Origin: Montifringilla adamsi
Taxonomy: Eukaryota > Chordata > Aves > Passeriformes > Passeridae
Assembly: GCA_017590115.1 (NCBI GenBank)
Contig: JAGGNK010012892.1
Coordinates: forward strand, 2,210,351 to 2,274,350
Reading direction: 5' to 3'
DNA: 64,000 bases
Shown here: positions 51,652 to 64,000 of the stretch, piece after piece
Layout: the number at the start of each line of letters is the position of its first letter
How positions within the stretch are numbered: position 1 is the stretch's first letter
Translations under genes and position numbers: made by a program
The notes under the pieces: generated by a model
What the model saw: the letters and a program-made list of their open reading frames with translations, nothing else
Told to the model about the DNA's origin: nothing
Database searches by the model: none

Positions 51652-52308
51652 CAGGTGGAGATTTTTTGGATTCTGGGGGGGCAGGATTTGATGTGGAATT
51701 GTGGTTTGTTGGGGTTTTTTGTTGCTGCTGTTTTCAAAGCAAGTGAAATACATTAAAAATGAAGCTACCTGAATCATTTCGCTGGAACACGAAGAGATCA
51801 ACTCCTCCACTTGGCAGTTGATTCATTTTGTTTTTTCCTTTAACATTTTGCATGTGTAGAAGTCCAGGTCAAAGACAGTGCATTCAAGGGTTACTTGCTC
51901 AAGCTCTTTGTGAAGGCTACAATTCACCTACCTTGACCCTCCAGCTGACACAGCTGCATTCTACTGGAGAAGGTTTCTCCTGACTGCTTGTGAAAAAGCT
52001 CCTACATTGGCGCATTTTTTCAACTCCACCTAGTACACCTGGTTTGTGAATTAACCTCTCAGCAACCTGGATGATTCAGAGCTGTCATTAAAATTTACTT
52101 TTGCTAACAAGTGAGCACCTATTTCTTGGCTGCTGTGAAAAATAATCACAGAAATGTAATCAGTTGCAGATGCAAAGCCAGCTCTTTAATTAACATTTTG
52201 CAAGTATTGGTTGCTATACCTTTTCAAAGCTGTCTTTTCTCAGCAGTTAATTATTCTTAAAAAGACACACCTTTCAGGCATATGTTTGCTAAGACATTAC
52301 CCTATTTG

Positions 52309-52324
52309 AAAAAAAAAAAAAAAA
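52309..52324 (+). repeat. Poly-A tract (16 bases)
   Basis: Uninterrupted A run; no retroelement recognised beside it. Confidence 0.85.
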
Positions 52325-55300
52325 CAAACAATCTCTCAAGTAACCTCTACTGTTCTAAAAGGACAAATTTTAAAAGGCTGGGGTTTAGGATGGAAAACTC
52401 CATTTAATAGTGGAACACATGAAATGCAATGCTGGCTGTTATAATGAAATGCAGGTTTATGTTTTTAATCTAACATTCAGATCTTTATTTTTAAGTGCCT
52501 TTGAGAGCTGTTTTTACTTGAGATCAGTGACTCTTCTCTTTCACCACCACATGCAGTAGGTACTGTAAATACAGAAAGGTATCAGTCCCTTGGATTCAGC
52601 TCTATGAAGCCATAGAGCAATATTTTGTTAAATGAATTAAAGTAGGTAATTTTAACTGGAAAAGGAGGGGGGGAAAAAAAGCCAAATTAATATTAACCAT
52701 GTAAGGCAGGTAACCCTTTGCAGAAATTGAGCTCTAGCCATTCCAGAAGCTAGTAGTATTAGGCATCATTAACTCAGCCTCAATAAAATAATTTCTACTG
52801 CATACTATGCTAGAGTCTTAAACATTTTAAGACTATAACAAGAATCACAAAATATTTCTGCTACTTACTGCATACAATCTCTCCTTCAGAGAAAAGATCC
52901 CATCACTCAAATCCAATAGTTTTCATCAAAATAGATCTTTCTTGTCAAGTAGATCAAATCTGCTGATAAAAATTTCCAGTTCCAACAATGTATTTTAAAA
53001 ATTACATTTTATTTTCAAACAACTGAGCCTTTCCCTCTGTAATGACTGTTTTATAAACATGTTTATGCATACATGACAACTTTCAGGACTTGGATCAGGA
53101 GACCAGCTCCTTTTACACCAGACAATAAATCCATCCTTGTGATTGCTAAACTTTGTCACAGCAGCTGGATATTGTGTTTTATATGGAATGTGGTACGATC
53201 TTAAATCTGTCTTAATTTGACAGGATTTTGTCTGCAATATGGACAGGACAGCCCAGAAATTGAGGCTGGGCTATGGCCAGAAACAGCTAAGCACTAAAAC
53301 CCAAACCTGACATCAGTGGAACCCCAGGCACAGCCTGACTACCCACACAGACCCAGGCAGGTTCTCTGCAAGAGCAGGGGACTGGTACAGCCTGAACAAC
53401 CACACTCATGCTGTGTTCAAAACCTGAACAAAACTAAAATTGATACTGCTCACTTTACAAAGTCTTTCAGGGGGAGCAGAAAAAAAGCATTCAAAACCAG
53501 CATTTTGTTGGCTTTTTAAATGTCTTTTAGATCTGTCCTTAGACATGTGATGTGAATCTTAAGATGAATAAATTCTTCCAATAACCTGGGTTTAATCATC
53601 CCATGATTCTAAATCTCAGGTTGCTTGTCAGACAAAGTATGACACTTATGATAAATTCCCAAAACTAGAAAAATACAAAGAAAATTACAGATTTTCATAG
53701 TTTATGAAATATTACAACATTCAGTTTTACTTCCTACAAGAAATCATGCTGTTTGATAGAGTGAATTTCAAGGTATTGTAAACTGAGATAGAGTTTATGG
53801 AAGCTCTGAAAAAAACTCTGTTGATGTACTGATGTTGATGGAAGACAAAGCTGTCTTAGAGAAGCAAATTGCTGAAATCCATTACCTCTCCAAAATGTGG
53901 GGAGCCAATACTGATGCCATGGTTTCCTAGTTACAGAAACCAGCTCGTGGTGAACCCACAGCCCCCAAGGGCTCATTATCTGTGCTGAGGGAGTACATGT
54001 AATGGAAAATTATTTTCTGTAACTGGTTTTCAATGAAGGGTTATTAGTGGAAATGCTGTACGAGAACTAAATCTCAGACTAAGGTCTGCCATATTCCTGG
54101 TAGGTTTTTGTACCTTTAAAAATCTTATATCCTGGCTGCATACTTTACTTGGGTTGTCCATTTTTGCAAACAGATAAGTAACTTCCCACAGTGCAGCACA
54201 GAGGTTTTGTCAACACATTGTTCCACGTATCAGCGTGGCCAGATTTCTTTTCCAAAATACAATCTGTGCAAACGGGTAAATTAAATGAGGCTGAGCATGG
54301 CAGCAATCTGTGGAGTGCCAGAAGAAGGTCACACTGCTGGCACCCAGAGCCAAGGGCCAGCCAGGAGATGCCCGCCTGGCTTGCACAGTGCTCGACCTCA
54401 GAAGCTCATGGCAGGGAAAAGGAAATGAACTGCCACGTGAAGAAGCTAGTAAGAGGCACAGATTTAGTCAGCTAATTGAATGTATGCTAAATAGAATTCC
54501 CTTATGTTCTTAGGGCTGAAGTGCAGGAAAAAACACTGTTCTGCAACTGAAGTGAATGGAAAAATGCTAAGAAAGCCAGGATTGGACAAGACTTGTGAGT
54601 CACTTCAGAGCTATCCAAAGGCATACAGAGGTCGGGCACTCGCTAGAACGTGGGCTGAAACAGCCACTGACTTATTTTCCAAGAATCCCAATAAGAGGCA
54701 CTCTCAGGGGAGCACAAGACAAGAGACTTTGCCATGATTGCAGCTACAAAGATGACTACAGTTCAGAAATGCTGGCAAACTTGTGAGGCTACAGTAGAAA
54801 GTCAAACTGTACTCTGAAAGTTCTGAGAATGCAAGCAGGAAGAGCAGGAAGCAAGACATTACAGTGGCATAACTGCTAGGAGAACTTGGGATTAGTGAAT
54901 GAGTTTATTGATTTATTCATATGCATTCTTATCAAAGAAAAGATCAAGGTTTCATGTTTGGGACTCCCATTTTATGATTAAGTGTTACTAGACAGCTTTG
55001 GACATCCCTCTCTGAATTACAGGGCAGTAGGTACTCCTTGTTAGGAAGGAATATAGGTAGTTACATTTACTGCTGTACTCAGAATTCAGCTCCCCTCCTT
55101 CATTCCACAGAAGTGGTGAATTCCAATTACCATTTTCAGACTAGAGAAAAAGACAGACACGTAGGACTACTTGATGAAATGAAAAATTTAGAAGATAAAA
55201 TTTCATATAAGCCATCCTTTTTGCTTTGGGTTATGGAACAGTCTGACCTAGGTTAAATGTAAGAATTAATAGCTCTCTTATTATTAATTTTAAATCAATT

Positions 55301-58046
55301 TCTGAAATCTACCTCTAAGGCACTAGATGATTTAATTTAATTACATAAACTGCAATTAAACTAAAACACAGAACCTTGGCTAGCTACTACTTTCCTCTTC
55401 CATAATCTAAAATAGAAACATTTATCTGCCTGGCAGAGACATTTTATTTACCAGTATCCCGAGACGTCACCAAGTCCAAGCTGACTCTGAGTAAGGCCTG
55501 TAAACTCCCTGGTCTTTGAGCCTCGGCAAGATGACTTTATGTGCAGCTCAGCCACATTAGTAACAGGGAGATACAGCTCTGGCAGCTCTAACAGTATCTG
55601 CAGCACATGGAACTACACGTTAAGGAAACTCTGACAGAAACTGGGCAGAAATAGTAGAAATTACCTTATATGACATCATAAAGCACAGGCCTCATATAAA
55701 ATTAAATGTATAAAAGCCATAGTTTTAAATGAGGAATTGAGAAAGGCAATGGAAATGTAGCATGTCAATTTTTTTATTTATGAATGATTAAAGGCTGGAG
55801 ACAAAACTGCAATTTGGGTGCTGCAAACTAAAGACTTAGAGAAGTGATCAAGTCTGTAATTCTATGAAGTCATCTTTTGTCAGCTGATTTTGTCACAATC
55901 CTATCTGCCCCAAATTCACCTTGGGCATTATTTGCAATATCAAAACTCAATTTTGTTCAACACGTGGGTTATTTACCTGCTTTATAACCTTTAAGTAGGA
56001 TGAACAAGAACCAGGATTGACTTTCCTTTCTTTGAAACCTTCTGTTCTCAGTAGCATTTTTCCAGTGCTGCTAAAGGGAGGGCTGGACCATAGCAGCCAC
56101 ACTAAAGGTCACTGAGCTGTGATTGAGAACTTCCTTGGGGTCTCCACTGCTCCACAGACTGCTCTCTCTGCTTGACTCAGATGCCCAGGTTGTCACTGAT
56201 AATTGTTTGATGAAAGTTCTTATTCAGAGGTAAGAAAAATAAAATTAAATCAAAGTTATGACTAGGGTGTCTATCCTCCCATCACTTAAATCTTCATGTT
56301 TAACCATTGAAGCAGAGGTGATGTTTTGCAGCCAGAACCTTCTTCCTTTGTATGATAACTTATGTCACCATCCCATAATATTTTTCATGGTGTATGTATT
56401 TTAAATGGGGAAAGTAATAACAAAATTGTATAAAATCACTGTGCCAGATGTTGATGTAGTTGAAGAGGAATCCCAAAGATATAAGACTGGAAGCCACAGT
56501 TCATCTAGGAAGCCAGCCTGGAAAACATGACTAGTGCTGTGGGTAATGCTGGAGTTTGAACATCTTTATTTTCCTCCAGAAATGAAAAAACTCACACCCT
56601 GGAATTTTTTAAAGCTACATATATCAATGCATGGTATGAAAATGCTGTGAGCTTTTACATGATATTTTCTGTCTGCTTTTTAAACTAACCTCACCTTGAG
56701 TGTAGACATGACCCTTCATTTTTGTCTAGAAAAGATGACTAATAGGATTCTAGTTAGAAATGTGCTGTTTTAAATATATTATCCTGTGCTTTGCATCAAC
56801 TGTCTACACCAAGATGGGAAATACTAATCATTGTAGCAGTCTGCCACACACAAATAGATTAATTTAACAGATGTATGATTTAAGTGAAACTCTGAGCTCA
56901 TGATGAAAAATTTGGAGTAAATCCAGTACAAGGAAAATAAAGCACAGAACTTATTAAAGGAAGAAATGTGAGAAAGAATTGTGCTAAACATTCTTCTTAT
57001 TCTTGCTTTCTTAGGAGGACACCATGCTGGGCAAGCTTGGGAAAGGAGGAGATCTGTCTGCTCTCTGAGGAAAAAATGGGGAAGAAGAGATTCATCAGCC
57101 CTCCCCCCTGGAAAGCTGAGTCCTGCTCAGTCATTACTTGCACACAAGAAGAGAAGGAGTTTGCGTAAAAATCCTAGACAATGGCTCAGTGCCTACAAAG
57201 AGGCATTCTTCTGTCTGACTTCCACTGCTCGTTAGATTTATGATCTGAGACTAGATCACTTTGCATGAAAGTCAAAAGGATATTATTTTCTAACTTGATG
57301 TAAAAAACTACAGAAAGAGATAGAAAGTTCTTAAACTTCAACAGGATTTGGATCTGTGTCACTGAACTAGAAGATGACAACTTTTTTCCCCTGGATAAAA
57401 CACATAAAATCCACAGAAATGAAAGCTCATCAGTTTTTCAGTAGATCAAGACAAAAATCCTTAAAGAAGACAATTCTTTTTAGCACTCAAAATATTACTT
57501 CCTCTCTCAAAACATTATTAGCATACCATTTCCATAGCTTCAGTTGGTCTTACTACCACCAAGCAGGAAAATTTCAGTAAATAGAGTATTTAATTTGCAG
57601 TCTTACTACATAGCTAGAAATACACTGACAGGTTGTAATTCTTCAAGAATTATAAACTACAATATAGGCTGTGGGTACTTTTTGGCTTCAACGTATTTCT
57701 AAAAGAGACCAGTATTTCCATTTATTAACCAAGTTATTACAGCTTTAACATATTTTAAATTACTCCTGTCAGAATATATTCAAACAACTGATGACTTAAT
57801 TTTATTTTGTGGAAGGCCTTAGAAGTACCAGACAAAGTTTATGTTGCAACAGCATTATGGTGAGAACAGGAAAGAGTAAGAGAGGAGTGTAACAGGTGGG
57901 ACTGCAAATCACAGACAGAACTAAAAAGTAATAAGCAGATAGGATAACTAAGCAATATAAAATTGTAAATAATGTCCTGGCTAAATACTATTGTGTATTT
58001 GAGGTACCTACAGGTTGACAGGAATTATAAAGATGGCCCCAAGTAA

Positions 58047-58075
58047 GGGTTGGGGTTTGGGGCAGCAGTAAGGGG
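58047..58075 (+). other. Extended G-quadruplex-type motif
   Basis: Four G runs (3, 4, 4, 4) with loops of 2, 3 and 9 bases. The last loop is slightly longer than the standard limit. Confidence 0.5.
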
Positions 58076-60339
58076 TTTCTTTTTGTCAGGATAGTTTATG
58101 AAACAGTATATGAAATACAACTTTTAAATGGACAATACAAATATCCAGATCATTTCTTACTCATAGCTGCATATTCCAACCTAGAAACTCATTTGGAAAA
58201 GGGAGTGTCAGAGAAAACACCTTTACTGATTAGAAGTGAATTAAATTAGTGCTGTGAAATGGAGTACAGGTAGGATTAATTTGGAGGCAAACATCCCCGA
58301 AGTAGCCTCTATAACTGATAAAACACTTTGTACTTTCCTTGCAGAAATACAGGCTTTTGGGTGCAAGACAAATTGAGCTGCCATTGAGGTGAGTTTGAAA
58401 AAGGTAGGCAGCAATGTCCATAACATGATATAGAGTTATTCTGCCTTGCCCGTTTGTTTGTTGAGCTTGGTCTCCCCCAGGTCTTCCCCTTCCCTGAAAA
58501 AAAAAAGGACAGAAATCTTGGTATTTGACAAAAAAGCCCAAGTTTGTAGGAATTCTCACTGCTAAAAAGCACAGAGAAGAGACCTGATATAAATAGTCAC
58601 ATAAAAGGTTAAAGTCTATTGTTAGTCACTATCTCCTTTTAGAGGATGTGAGCATCAAATAGCACCTGATAATACATCAATATTTTCTGAAGTTCAAGTG
58701 TTCTCTTTCTTTCATGTCTTTTTGCTCTGTGTTCAGATCCTGGGGTATGGCATGGTGGGGAGTACCTTCTATTCTCAATTAGGGATAAGTTGGGGGGTTT
58801 TTTTCATATATTCTATACCCTAGTTTACAAATATGAATTAGAATTTTTCCAACAAAAATATAAATCAGCAAAGCATGTATGCTAGGGCATATAGAGATCT
58901 TATTTTTGATATCCATTATCCTGCTTTTTCAAGGTAATATGAAAAAGACAGATAAGAATGAAATACATTTCTAGCTAAGACCATTTGCTTATTTCTATTC
59001 CAAATCTAACCTAGGAGAATAACAGGAAATTTCCAGTTCATTCCTATGTTCTCTTAAAATTTAATCTATTTCAACTCTGTGGTCTAGATATGTTTTCATA
59101 CTCTCTCTTGTTTTTTTCCAGTAATTTATTCTAATACAAACATTAGTTCAGCATTCCTTTCAATTAGAGCAACGTTCCAATTCTCTCACAGTCAGTATTC
59201 TCTCTTACCAAAGAGATTTCTTTTTTCAGTACTACTAAGCTGAAGTTACTGGTTTGCTTTTCTTCACCTTCTCCCTCCTCTGAGGACCAAATGCAAAGTG
59301 CAATTGTATAAGTTAATAGTAGAAAATATCAATTTGATAGTGGCAATAGCAGAAAAATTTATCAAGATATATATCAATTGCATTAAATCTTAAGTACTTA
59401 GCTGATCTATATAACCAAGGTACTGCTTGCTGTATTCCCCTCAGTGATCAGAGATGCACAAGAACCTCTTGAGGCAATCCAAGTCACAGGAAGGTTTTAC
59501 TTTGGTTCACTAAAAGGACTTCAAAACAGATTTGTTTACTCTCCTCAAAACTGAGGGTGTCAGTCAAGAAACAGCGTCCCTAACCCTGAACTCTGATTCT
59601 CTACTATGTAGGAATGCCATCCTTTACCAGCAGTGCTGGCCAAACACTGGCACAAGGTTTCACATCCCTGTGGCCGTTAAAAGCAAAGCCAGCCAGCATC
59701 TGCTTCCATTACACAGAGTAACTTTTCCCTGGCAAAGTTATGTCAAAAGCTCTTTCAGCCCATAGATCACAACAAGCCAAGAATTCTCTTGTCCTCCCAA
59801 AGATGAAACACAGAACCTGACCCAGAAATCAGATTCAGTCACTGGCCTCAAAACATCTGCCTTGCTCGCTTATCCAATCTCTTTTTCCCACATACACATA
59901 CACAAACTTCAATGGGTTGAGTTGGCATCATTTGTGTCATTCATTACATCATGGACTATTATTCACTTCCAATAATGACCATTTATTTCTTTAAGTTATG
60001 AGGCATCTTGGTAAAGCTAATACATTTATGTTAGTCTGCTCTTTGTAATCAGCGTCTAGTAAAAATAATTTGCCTGTAAACAATTAGCACAACATAAATG
60101 CAAAATCTGTGAAGATTTCCACAGGCTGCACTTGCAGTATAGTTACAGCAGCTGGAGGTAAAATACAACTAGAACTGGCTATATAGCAACAGTTCATATT
60201 AACTGAGCAAAATGGCTGTTGTTTTGTTGATACAATTTATCAAATCACTTTTTTCAGCAGTGATTTTATTTTTTTAAAGAATCCCTTATTCAGAAGGCAG
60301 CTCTCATCTCTAATTCAGTGCAGGCAATGGCTCCTCACA

Positions 60340-60480
60340 AGTAGGCGCTCACCACCCAGCCTGTTGAGGCACTTGCAGCCCCTGGGGCGGAGCGGGGCAC
60401 ACAGACGCGCCCGGCCCTGTGCCCGGTTAGCGCAGACCAACACTGACATCTGGTGCCAGCAGAGCCATCTTACACGGGGA
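60340..60480. promoter_or_regulatory. CpG-rich patch with CTCF-like motif
   Basis: About 140 bases carry some ten CpGs in an otherwise CpG-poor flank. At 60441-60460 the minus strand reads GCTGGCACCAGATGTCAGTG, which fits the CTCF core (CCASYAGRKGGCRS) with about two mismatches. A distant enhancer or domain boundary element is plausible. I see no exon beside it. Confidence 0.4.
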
Positions 60481-63400
60481 CAAAGGTCTCACTTGACCCC
60501 TCACTGAAGAGGTCGTTTGATGCTAAGATAAATCAGCATCTCCCATTCAGCACCAAACCACAGCAGAGTCTGACTACAGGGAAAAGAAATTAAACAGTAA
60601 AAATGCCAGGGACATACTTAAACTAGGAGAAGAAAGTGAGAGAACATTAATAATATTTTTTCTGTAATGCACTTATTCCAAAATGGTGCTATTGGCTGTC
60701 ATATCACAAGATAATTGTAGCTGCTGCTAAAACAGAGATCCCCATTTTTGTGAGAACAGCATTAAAATAATCTGTGCCAGGGTGAGCAGAGCTTGCACAC
60801 TAGAAAAAGCAAAAGTGTTTCATTCTGAAAGCAAGGGCTTAGATTGTGGCTGGCATGAGCTTACCTTGCTTGAACAGCTACAACCACTACATGCCCTATT
60901 TTGTGGGCAGGAGAATTCCTCTGTGCCAGCACTTTTTGGCTACTTGCCCAGAAAAAATTGTCCCTCGGCAATGAGCATTGAGTCCAGTCTGTATCAATGA
61001 GTCTAGCACAGGTAGGGTTTGGGGTGCAATCTTCACATGCACACGTAATGTTCATCTCCTTGTAGGCCACAGCCTTTCACTGCCACAAATATCAAAGACA
61101 AGCTGACACACCAGAGAGGATGATCCCAATGCTATTTAAAATAATTTCCAAGATTATGAAGAACCAATTACAACAGAGTATGACTGTCTTACTGAGTAAA
61201 AAACTAAGATTTTACACTGCCCTTAGTTCTGCTACCAGTTGCTACCTCAAATGCATCTGTGCGAGATGCACAAACCTGCCCCAAATATAAGCCAACCTCA
61301 CTATTCTCTCATGCAAGTAGCCAACACAGAACTATTTCCAAAGTGTAGCTGTTCCATACAGCAAAATACTTTGCAACATGCCCTTGTTCCCATAAGGCAC
61401 TCTGCAGCCAGCAAACTCTTGTAATAATGTTATTTGCAAGCACAGACTTGGAAAAAAATGGCTTTTTATTATTGCATCTTTGTGCCAGTGCAGACAGCAT
61501 CCTGACTAACCAGATGTTTCTTATTTCTTTTCTCTAAACTGCACTTTGGTATTTCTAGAATTGAAGGTTTCAGACAAAGAGGTTTCTGTTACCTTAAGAA
61601 ATCCAGTTTAACACTGCCTCAAAAATCTGTGATTACACGAATAAAGCTTGATTGAGAGAAACACACCAAGCCTCCATCCAAAGACAGCATTTTGAATAAC
61701 TTTTGAAACCCCATATGTTTAAAAAACATGGAAACAGCAATAAACTCTGGAAGTTCCATGAATGGAAAAGCACTCGTTTTATGAAGTTTTGAGGTTTTGG
61801 AACACAGAGTTGTGCTTGTGTTTTCTCTTCAGTTTCATTTTTGTCTTTGTTTTTTATTTTATAATTGAGACAGTCAAAAATACTGAAATCCCAGAACCAT
61901 ATAGGGGACTATATTTCATAGGGAAAAACACTATTCAGGATTTCGAGTGCATGTGCAAGAAAGGAGGTGCAATAACATGACAAATAAAATGAAGTATGGT
62001 TTGCCTGATCAGTGCAGAGTGTTGCTGATTAGTTTTAATTTCAGCTTAATTAATGTTTCAAGACCTTTATTTAAGTTCCACAGCTACTTCAGCAGATGCA
62101 TGGCCAAGGTTTGTGATTTTCCTGCTTGCAGGAGATGCCAGGACATTTCAGTTCCCTGATCCCCAACAAGCAGCAGCTTCCGCTCTAAGGAAATATGAGC
62201 AAATATGGAAGGAACACAGTTTATAGCACCTTATTTTACTGACTGCTTTTGCAACAAGCAGCAGCTTCCGCTCTAAGGATAATGAGCAAATATGGAAGGA
62301 ACACAGTTTATAGCACCTTATTTTACTGACTGCTTTTGCCACTACAAGAATTGCACTTAAATTATGGATGGTCTCTAAGCCCTACATTAGGAGTGCGTAT
62401 TACTTTTGAAAAATAACTGCAAACCAAAGAATGTGGAAAACAAGGTGAAACTCTCCTTTTCTAGATAATAGATAAGATGGAAGGAACTCACTGGGGGAGG
62501 GGAATTAAAGCACAGTAGCAGACAGTTGGGCAAGAAACAATGGCAAATAAAGTCCCCACATCAGTTTACAATTTAAAATCATTTCACATTGCAGAAAAGA
62601 CTGTCCGTTTTTATTTTCTGTCTCATTTCCAGATTTTCATCATCAGACTAACAGCTTATTCAACCGGAATGGATTTTTTTTTTTCTTATTTACTGGCATG
62701 CAATACCAACAGCAGTTTGGGGTGGCTGCTTTACAGGCTGGCTTACTACAGAATATTGCAGTTGCACACTCAGTGCCAAAAGAAAGTTCATCTTTTTGAA
62801 TTATACCTTTACTAACTGATAATTGACCTCTATATCTTTACATCTTGTACTAAGTATGGCCAAAGAGAAACCAGGTTCCCTGTGATACAACCTACAGGCA
62901 CAGTGAAACCAAGACTCCCTACAATTTCAAAACTCAGCATTATTGCACGACAATAATAATGCCTTGAACTACAAATTCACATTTGTTTTTGTATTTCTGC
63001 AATACAACATTTATATTTTTATTCTGTCAGTATGTGTGAAAATTCATGATTATACAATTTTCGAATTGGTCAGTCTCTCTGTAATAAATAGTTCCTTGTC
63101 TGATGTAAAACTTCAATGTAGTTATTTCTGACTTCTTCAAGCTCTCAGTCATGCTCCTCCTCTTTCTCCTTTTCCCACTCTTTCCATAGTTAGGACAAGG
63201 GATTTCCTAGCATGCTCTTAAAAACCTGGGTCTCTGGAAAACAACTGTAAGGACTAGGGAGGGGTGGGCATTGTCCCACAAGGCACCTCTAGAACATCCT
63301 CAGTTTTGGGGCCCGTTATAGCCTAATACCACAAGGTTTTCAGATTTCAAATAAACCAACTAGAAAAATGGTTTCTACAACAAGAGCTAAGAATTTAATA

Positions 63401-64000
63401 CATTCTAAATTGATTCCTGTGTACAACGTCAGCAAGTGTCTGTCTTTGAAGAATTTCCATTAAAAGAAGCTGTCCAAGCTATTTCTGCTCCCAGCCCTTC
63501 TCATCACAGTAACTGTAACACACATTCAACCACCAGAAAAACATTTGTTCACTCATCTTGTATCTCCTCCTTAGTCTGCTACAAAAGAAGAGCCTGTTCT
63601 TTTACCAATAGCAATTTACACAAAATGTTTGCTTTTGTTTGACCTTTCCTATCCAGCACAGCTTGGAACACCACGCTGGCAGTCTCTGATCCCCCTGCAC
63701 TGGCTGCTCTCCCGGATGCAGCAAGCACCTCACCAGCAGCTCCAGGAAAGGTGACAGCCATGGGATGGCCCCAGGACCTGCAGTCTGCACCAGGATGGGT
63801 TTGTTCCAGGGCAAAGGCACAATGCCAGAGTGAAAAGTTTGCCCTTCCTAGCAGTCACTGGCACGAAGGCCTGGCCAAGGAAAGGTTTGAGTTTCCACTA
63901 CCGTCAACCAGAACCCTTTCTCAGGCACTGTGAAAGTAAGACAGGGATTGCTGCTCCCTCTGCAGTCTCTACAGTGGGACAGCTGACTTCTGAATAAGAG
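60481..64000. other. Intergenic DNA, distal end of window
   Basis: Holds the 88-bp tandem duplication. The last about 350 bases (63650-63960) are somewhat richer in GC but show no convincing exon, splice pair or repeat family. WDR75, the next gene expected on this side from vertebrate synteny, was not recognised. Confidence 0.6.
62165..62339 (+). repeat. 88-bp tandem duplication, two near-identical copies
   Basis: Unit 1 (62165-62252) and unit 2 (62253-62339) both begin AACAAGCAGCAGCTTCCGCT and end TTTTACTGACTGCTTTTGC. They differ only by a small change just after CTCTAAGG (one base shorter in unit 2). The near identity in non-coding DNA implies a recent event or an assembly artefact. Confidence 0.95.

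Larger units (their letters stand above)
49550..60339. other. Intergenic DNA, distal part
   Basis: AT-rich, with poly-T, poly-A and AT simple repeats and a G-rich motif at 58047. No exon, RNA gene or well-supported mobile element was seen. Confidence 0.65.

Noticed and set aside
60340..60480. First exon and promoter of WDR75
   Set aside because: No open frame resembling the WDR75 start follows on either strand.

Overview
The window looks like avian nuclear DNA. It is AT-rich, mostly non-coding sequence with several short 5'-truncated CR1 LINE copies. Their 3' ends (a TTCCAACC-type motif followed by TTCTATGATTCTATG-like tips) are typical of birds. I see no operons, ribosome binding sites, tRNAs or rRNAs. 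A crocodilian or turtle source cannot be fully excluded, but the CR1 3' ends fit birds best, probably Neoaves.

The only protein-coding feature I can support is the first exon of COL5A2 (collagen alpha-2(V) chain) on the minus strand, with the start codon at 21091 and the exon end near 20989. It encodes the initiator Met-Met, a signal peptide and the first acidic residues of the N-propeptide. Upstream on the minus strand lie a 5' leader with three very short upstream ORFs, a TATA-like box at 21281-21288, and a PBX/HOX-type site at 21373-21382. Positions 1 to about 20988 are therefore intron 1 of COL5A2. I found no exon 2 (the von Willebrand C exon), so intron 1 is longer than about 21 kb.

A dense CpG island (about 20325-20850) lies inside intron 1, just 3' of exon 1 and not over the start codon. 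Beside it are a 62-nt purine tract and two adjacent perfect hairpins.

From about 21.4 kb to 64 kb I find no coding exon. This is the 5' intergenic flank of COL5A2; in other vertebrates the next gene on this side is WDR75, which I did not find here. The flank holds three CR1 fragments, two GC/CpG-rich patches (33.5-33.85 kb and 60.34-60.48 kb, the latter with a CTCF-like motif), an 88-bp tandem duplication at 62.2 kb, a 13-bp perfect hairpin at 32.9 kb, two G-quadruplex-type motifs and simple repeats. Its likely role is regulatory DNA for COL5A2 and neighbouring collagen genes. The remaining open reading frames look like chance ORFs. I see no clear new biological system; the most informative part is the COL5A2 promoter/leader/intron-1 cluster between 20.0 and 21.4 kb.
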